From: Candidatus Cloacimonadota bacterium
GTDB taxonomy: Bacteria > Cloacimonadota > Cloacimonadia > Cloacimonadales > JAJBBL01
Direction: 5' to 3'
Assembly (NCBI GenBank): GCA_020532365.1
Contig: JAJBBL010000229.1
Location: 1-17,899, forward strand
Length of the DNA stretch: 17,899 nt
The position numbers were made by a program, and so were the translations under genes. Of this stretch, positions 14,812 to 17,899 are shown piece after piece (position 1 is the stretch's first letter; each line of letters opens with the position of its first letter). A model generated the notes under the pieces. That model made no database searches. It was not told where the DNA came from and worked only from the letters and a program-made list of their open reading frames with translations.

Positions 14812-15814
14812 GTAGGGACTGGGCTTGCTCTGTCCGAAATCATCAGAAAGTCAACACCACCACCAAATTCTTCAGGATTCACACAGTCGTCAAAATCCCA
14901 AATGTTTAATAGGCGGATTTCGTAGGGACTGGGCTTGCTCTGTCCGAAATCATCAAAAAATCAATTAAAGTTGCGAAGTAAAAAAGAGTCTCACGCAGAT
15001 CTCGGAGATCTCACAGATTAAAAAGATTAAAAGATTAAGGATATGGTATTTGATATCGAGCATTAAACGGTTACATCTGACATATAACGCTAATTCGACT
15101 CGTAGGGTCCGGGCTTGCTCTGTCCGCAATCATCAGAAAATCAACACTACCACCAAATTCTTCAGGATTCACACAGTCGTCAAAATCCCAAATGTTTAAT
15201 AGGCGGATTTCGTAGGGACTGGGCTTGCTCTGTCCGTAATCATCAAAAAATCAATTAAAGTTGTGAAGTAAAAGAGTATCACGCAGATCTCGGAGATCTC
15301 ACAGATTAAAAAGATTAAAAGATTAAGGATATGGTATTTGATATCGAAACATTAAACGGTTACACCTGACATATAACGCTAATTGGACTCGTAGGGTCCG
15401 GGCTTGCTCTGTCCGTAATCATCAAAAAATCAATTAAAGTTGTGAAGTTAGAAAAAATATCACGCAGATCTCGGAGATCTCACAGATTAAAAAGATTAAA
15501 AGATTAAGGACAAGGTATTTGATATCGAAACATTAAACGGTTACACCTGACATATAACGCTAATTGGACTCGTAGGGTCCGGGCTTGCTCTGTCCGCAAT
15601 CATCAGAAAGTCAATTCGAGTTGTGAAGTAAAAGAGTATCACGCAGATCTCGGAGATCTCACAGATTAAAAAGATTAAAAGATTAAGGATATGGTATTTG
15701 GTATCGAAACATTAAACGGTTACACCTGACATATAACGCTAATTGGAATTTGTAGGGACTGGGCTTGCTCTGTCCGAAATCATCAGAAAATCAATTAAAA
15801 ACCCGCCCTTTTTC

Positions 15815-15846
15815 ACTACACAACTACACAACTACATAACTACACA
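15815..15846. repeat. 8-bp tandem repeat (ACTACACA x4)
   Basis: Four consecutive copies of ACTACACA, the third reading ACTACATA, just beyond the right end of the mosaic array. No coding frame uses it. Confidence 0.85.
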
Positions 15847-15880
15847 ACACTTAACCCTCTTCCATCTTAACGGCATATAT

Positions 15881-15917
15881 GGGGAATCCCCGTAGCCGGC
15901 CCTAACCCGCCTACGGG
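15881..15917. terminator. overlapping GC-rich hairpins downstream of the lipoprotein gene
   Basis: GGGG-AAT-CCCC (15881-15891) overlaps a second 7-bp stem, CCCGTAG (15889-15895) / CTACGGG (15911-15917). The two share three C residues, so only one can form fully. It lies about 47 nt beyond the lipoprotein stop on the minus strand. It could help end that transcript or be a dispersed palindromic repeat unit. No T tract follows. Confidence 0.3.
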
Positions 15918-15963
15918 AATACTGCATACTTTCCCCTTAGGTGAGGGTGTTTTACTGATGGGT

Positions 15964-16428
15964 TTAGGGGATGTATCTTTGGTTACCGTAGAGGTACCAT
16001 TTTCCATTTTCGCGGATGAAATAAGAGAGGTCACCGTACTCATCTGACGGTTCGTCACTCACTATTTCCCGGTCACCCGATTTAAGGGTCATCTTCATTT
16101 TAACGGTAGCATAAATGTAGCTTATCTTTATCTCACGCTGCTCTAATTTCAACCTGCTATAATTAACCGTTCTAATCTGCCAGATCATCTCAATATCTCG
16201 AGCGTAATTTCCGTTGTGCAAAAATTCGGGATGCACATATTGGACAATCTGCTCGGGGTTGTATAGCAAGACACCGTTTTCAATGTCATCAAGTATCTCG
16301 TTGATTTGATATACATCGACCTGGTTAGCATCGGAGAGCCTACAGCTTGAAAAGCTAAACAGAGCAAGGAGAAAAAGCAGACCTATCAGCCAATATTTCC
16401 AGCTCAAAGTATGATTCTTCCTAATCAT
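15964..16428 (-). CDS. small putative lipoprotein, NTF2-like fold suspected
   Basis: 154 residues from ATG 16428, chosen because AGGGGGTG precedes it and it opens directly with a signal sequence; starting 69 nt earlier would bury the signal. Basic residues at 1-11, a hydrophobic core (13-26) and FSSC with C29 make a plausible lipoprotein signal. The mature part begins with a helical DVYQINEILDDIENGVLL segment, then a HPEFLHNG stretch, alternating beta-like strands (REIKISYIYATVKMKM) and a closing SYFIRENGKWYLYGNQ. That order and the closing strand resemble NTF2/SnoaL-like domains, but this is inference and I recognise no specific family. It stands alone between the thiED terminator and the repeat array. 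Confidence 0.75.
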   Translation of the reverse strand: MIRKNHTLSWKYWLIGLLFLLALFSFSSCRLSDANQVDVYQINEILDDIENGVLLYNPEQIVQYVHPEFLHNGNYARDIEMIWQIRTVNYSRLKLEQREIKISYIYATVKMKMTLKSGDREIVSDEPSDEYGDLSYFIRENGKWYLYGNQRYIP

Positions 16429-16494
16429 TATACACCCCCTTTTTAAGTTTGTCCAATCTGATCCATAGATTAAACTTTTTTGAATGGAGTCAAT

Positions 16495-16519
16495 CAAAAA
16501 TATTTAGCGGCTGCTAAAC
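16495..16519 (-). terminator. rho-independent terminator after thiD
   Basis: On the minus strand, right after the thiD stop, TTTAGC-AGCC-GCTAAA forms a 6-bp stem with a 4-nt loop, followed by TATTTTTG. The stem is A/T-rich but the position and T run fit an intrinsic terminator. Confidence 0.6.
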
Positions 16520-17284
16520 TTATATACCGTAAGCTTTAAGAACGAAATCTGAAGCGAGTTGACATCGCTCCACCTCACTTGCCGCTGAAAGGCAAGCTAA
16601 AGCGCTGGAAAATGTGCAGCCGGTACCGTGTCCATAAGGGAATTGAGCTCGTTTTCTATGGATAGTCACCATCTCGTTCGGTGCGATATAATATTCATTG
16701 AAAGTGCCGCTTTCGTTCAACAAATGCCCACCGGTAAGGTAGATTGTAATACCGTATTGTTTTGTTATTTCTTGGGCGGCTTGCATTGTCTCTTCAAACG
16801 TGCTATTTTCCTTATCTAAAATCAACTGTAGCTCTCCGTAATTAGGGGTGATTATATCGATTGAGGGGAGAATATTTTCGACTATTTTTCGGACGTCACT
16901 TTTATTGATAAAGTCTACCCCTTCTGTAGGAGCAAACACAGGGTCCCATACGGTATAAGCATCTTTTAGATATGGTAGATAGTCGCTGATTATTAGGGCA
17001 TTTTCAACACTTCCCAACGCCCCGATTTTAACCCTTTTTATTGGGAAAGTTATGGCTATATCTAAATGTTGGCGTAAGATATGATGGTCGACGGGGTAGT
17101 TAGCAAACACACGTTCATCGTTTTGAACGGTCAGCGCTGTAACTACCCCAATCGTGTTATAATCGAGGTAAGAGGCGATCTTAATGTCTTTATAGACGCC
17201 CGCTTCACCGGTGGGGTCAGTCGCTGCAATGGAAAGGAAGTAATCCTCGGTTTTTCGGACGCCGAACGGTTTTGAATCGCTCAT
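16520..17284 (-). CDS. thiD: hydroxymethylpyrimidine/phosphomethylpyrimidine kinase
   Basis: Phosphorylates HMP and HMP-P to HMP-PP for thiamine synthesis. A ribokinase-fold protein of 254 residues. Visible motifs: IAATDPTGEAG near the start (usual form IAGSDPSGGAG), VVTALTVQN with the substrate-contacting Gln, VWDPVFAPTEG, ITPNYGEL, and the anion-hole GHGTGC (218-223) with C223. The usual VKxGM segment reads VKIGALG, so the methionine that lines the HMP pocket in Salmonella ThiD is Ala here. GGAG lies 9 nt before the ATG. It starts 17 nt after the thiE stop, so thiE-thiD is one transcript. Pyridoxal-kinase-type activity is a less likely alternative, given thiE next door. Confidence 0.9.
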   Translation of the reverse strand: MSDSKPFGVRKTEDYFLSIAATDPTGEAGVYKDIKIASYLDYNTIGVVTALTVQNDERVFANYPVDHHILRQHLDIAITFPIKRVKIGALGSVENALIISDYLPYLKDAYTVWDPVFAPTEGVDFINKSDVRKIVENILPSIDIITPNYGELQLILDKENSTFEETMQAAQEITKQYGITIYLTGGHLLNESGTFNEYYIAPNEMVTIHRKRAQFPYGHGTGCTFSSALACLSAASEVERCQLASDFVLKAYGI

Positions 17285-17301
17285 AACTCGTTACTCCATT
17301 A

Positions 17302-17899
17302 TTATTGAATGTTTGTAATCAAAGCCTCTTTCAAAGGCTTATCGATAAGCTGTTTCAACTCTTGAGCCGAATCATAAGGTGAATCTGCCGAACATATTGC
17401 CGAAACTACGGCAATAATATCAGCACCCGCTTCAACTATCTGAGTGATATTTTGACGATTTATCCCACCTATAGCCACTATCGGATGCCTTGAAATACTA
17501 CGCACTTTTCTCAACCGCTCTATCCCCCACTCTGTTATCGTGTCGGGCTTTGTCGGGGTTGAATAGATTGGGCTTAACGCTATATAATCGACGTCAAACT
17601 CTTCTGCCTCGACTACTTGCTCAAAGCTTTCGACCGATAAGCCGATAATTTTATCTGCCCCTAACAGACGACGCGCATCAGAATAGGGCATATCGCTCTG
17701 ACCTAAATGCACACCATCAGCAGAAGAGGCGAGAGCAACGTCAATCCGGTCGTTGATAATTAGCGGAACGTTAAACGGTTCTAACAGAGCTTTAATGCTT
17801 TTTGCCATTGCAACGAAGTCGCGTGTATTGAGCCCTTTCTCTCTTAATTGGACGATATTCACTCCACCTTTGACACTCTGATAAACGATCTCATCTAAG
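17302..17899 (-). CDS. thiE: thiamine-phosphate synthase (5' end outside the window)
   Basis: Joins HMP-PP with thiazole phosphate to make thiamine phosphate; a TIM-barrel enzyme. About 198 codons are visible. Motifs: VQLREK, INDRIDVALASSADGVHLGQSDMP (split here around the phosphate-site ND), GLSVESFEQV, YIALSPIYSTPTKPD, and AIGGINRQNI with a closing GADIIAVVSAI. The frame stays open to the window edge: upstream of the first ATG (17862) it reads EIVYQSVKGGVNIVQLREK, the usual ThiE N-terminal helix and strand. The gene therefore starts beyond 17899, and the internal ATG is not the start. Confidence 0.93.
   Translation of the reverse strand, partial: LDEIVYQSVKGGVNIVQLREKGLNTRDFVAMAKSIKALLEPFNVPLIINDRIDVALASSADGVHLGQSDMPYSDARRLLGADKIIGLSVESFEQVVEAEEFDVDYIALSPIYSTPTKPDTITEWGIERLRKVRSISRHPIVAIGGINRQNITQIVEAGADIIAVVSAICSADSPYDSAQELKQLIDKPLKEALITNIQ

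Larger units (their letters stand above)
14518..15794. repeat. mosaic repeat array HAHBHAHBHAHBHBHBH
   Basis: A 1277-bp array of three module types. Nine H copies (43-45 bp) begin at 14518, 14630, 14812, 14922, 15102, 15212, 15391, 15572 and 15752. The spaces between them hold A (67 bp) or B (136-139 bp). The first three periods are H-A-H-B of about 290 bp; the last two are H-B of about 180 bp. H+A (110-112 bp) is not a constant multiple of 3 and all frames contain stops, so it is non-coding. The array begins and ends with H, and the leftmost H is the most diverged. It lies between the lipoprotein gene and the PepT-led cluster, both on the minus strand. Confidence 0.95.

Noticed and set aside
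14518..15794. CRISPR array
   Set aside because: The regularly spaced H units are separated by repeated A and B modules rather than unique spacers, and no cas genes are present.
16422..16454. TATAAT with an upstream TTGGAC at the lipoprotein start (minus strand)
   Set aside because: The TATAAT overlaps the start codon itself, so transcription would begin inside the gene with no later start; probably chance.
17302..17862. Complete thiE starting at ATG 17862
   Set aside because: The open frame upstream encodes the conserved ThiE N-terminus, so this ATG is internal and the gene is cut by the window edge.

Overview
The window is a chromosomal segment of a diderm bacterium at roughly 40% G+C. Evidence for an outer membrane is an arabinose-5-phosphate isomerase that feeds KDO/LPS synthesis, and a lipobox protein. 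Genes for DAP synthesis and MurB imply ordinary meso-DAP peptidoglycan. The left edge holds the first ~57 nt of a 16S rRNA on the minus strand. Its GTGGATTAGGCATG stretch recalls, from memory, PVC-type lineages (Planctomycetes, Lentisphaerae) and some candidate phyla. The 57 nt are too short to name a phylum.

Layout: (1) 1-195, 16S 5' end with its leader (boxB-like hairpin, boxA-like element, candidate promoter and A/T tract), reading left. (2) 196-709, intergenic, with two small perfect palindromes. (3) 710-3912, plus strand: thrS, kdsD and a small cysteine-rich protein. (4) 3913-3961, convergent junction with a hairpin. (5) 3962-14410, a tight minus-strand cluster of eight genes, in transcription order: PepT-like M20 peptidase, dapB, dapF, a small YfiM/DUF2279-like membrane protein, a RodZ-like HTH/TM protein, a fused radical SAM/DUF2344 protein, murB and a secreted tricorn-like S41 protease. 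Gaps are mostly under 30 nt, with several overlaps. (6) 14518-15794, a mosaic repeat array built from three modules, followed by an 8-bp microsatellite and a palindromic segment. (7) 15964-16428, a small lipoprotein, minus. (8) 16520-17899, thiD and a 5'-truncated thiE, minus, ending in a terminator.

How the genes fit together: the minus-strand cluster is themed on the cell wall. DapB and DapF make meso-DAP, MurB makes UDP-MurNAc, and the RodZ-like protein suggests a link to cell shape. Peptidases sit at both ends. thiE-thiD couples HMP phosphorylation to thiamine phosphate synthesis. thrS-kdsD is a housekeeping/LPS pair.

The most unusual feature is the repeat array. A 43-bp module H occurs nine times and separates every copy of module A (67 bp, three copies) and module B (136-139 bp, five copies), in the order HAHBHAHBHAHBHBHBH. 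The next is a DapF that keeps both catalytic cysteines but departs from the family at several substrate-site positions. I did not find a clear new defence or mobile system; most genes are recognisable housekeeping families.
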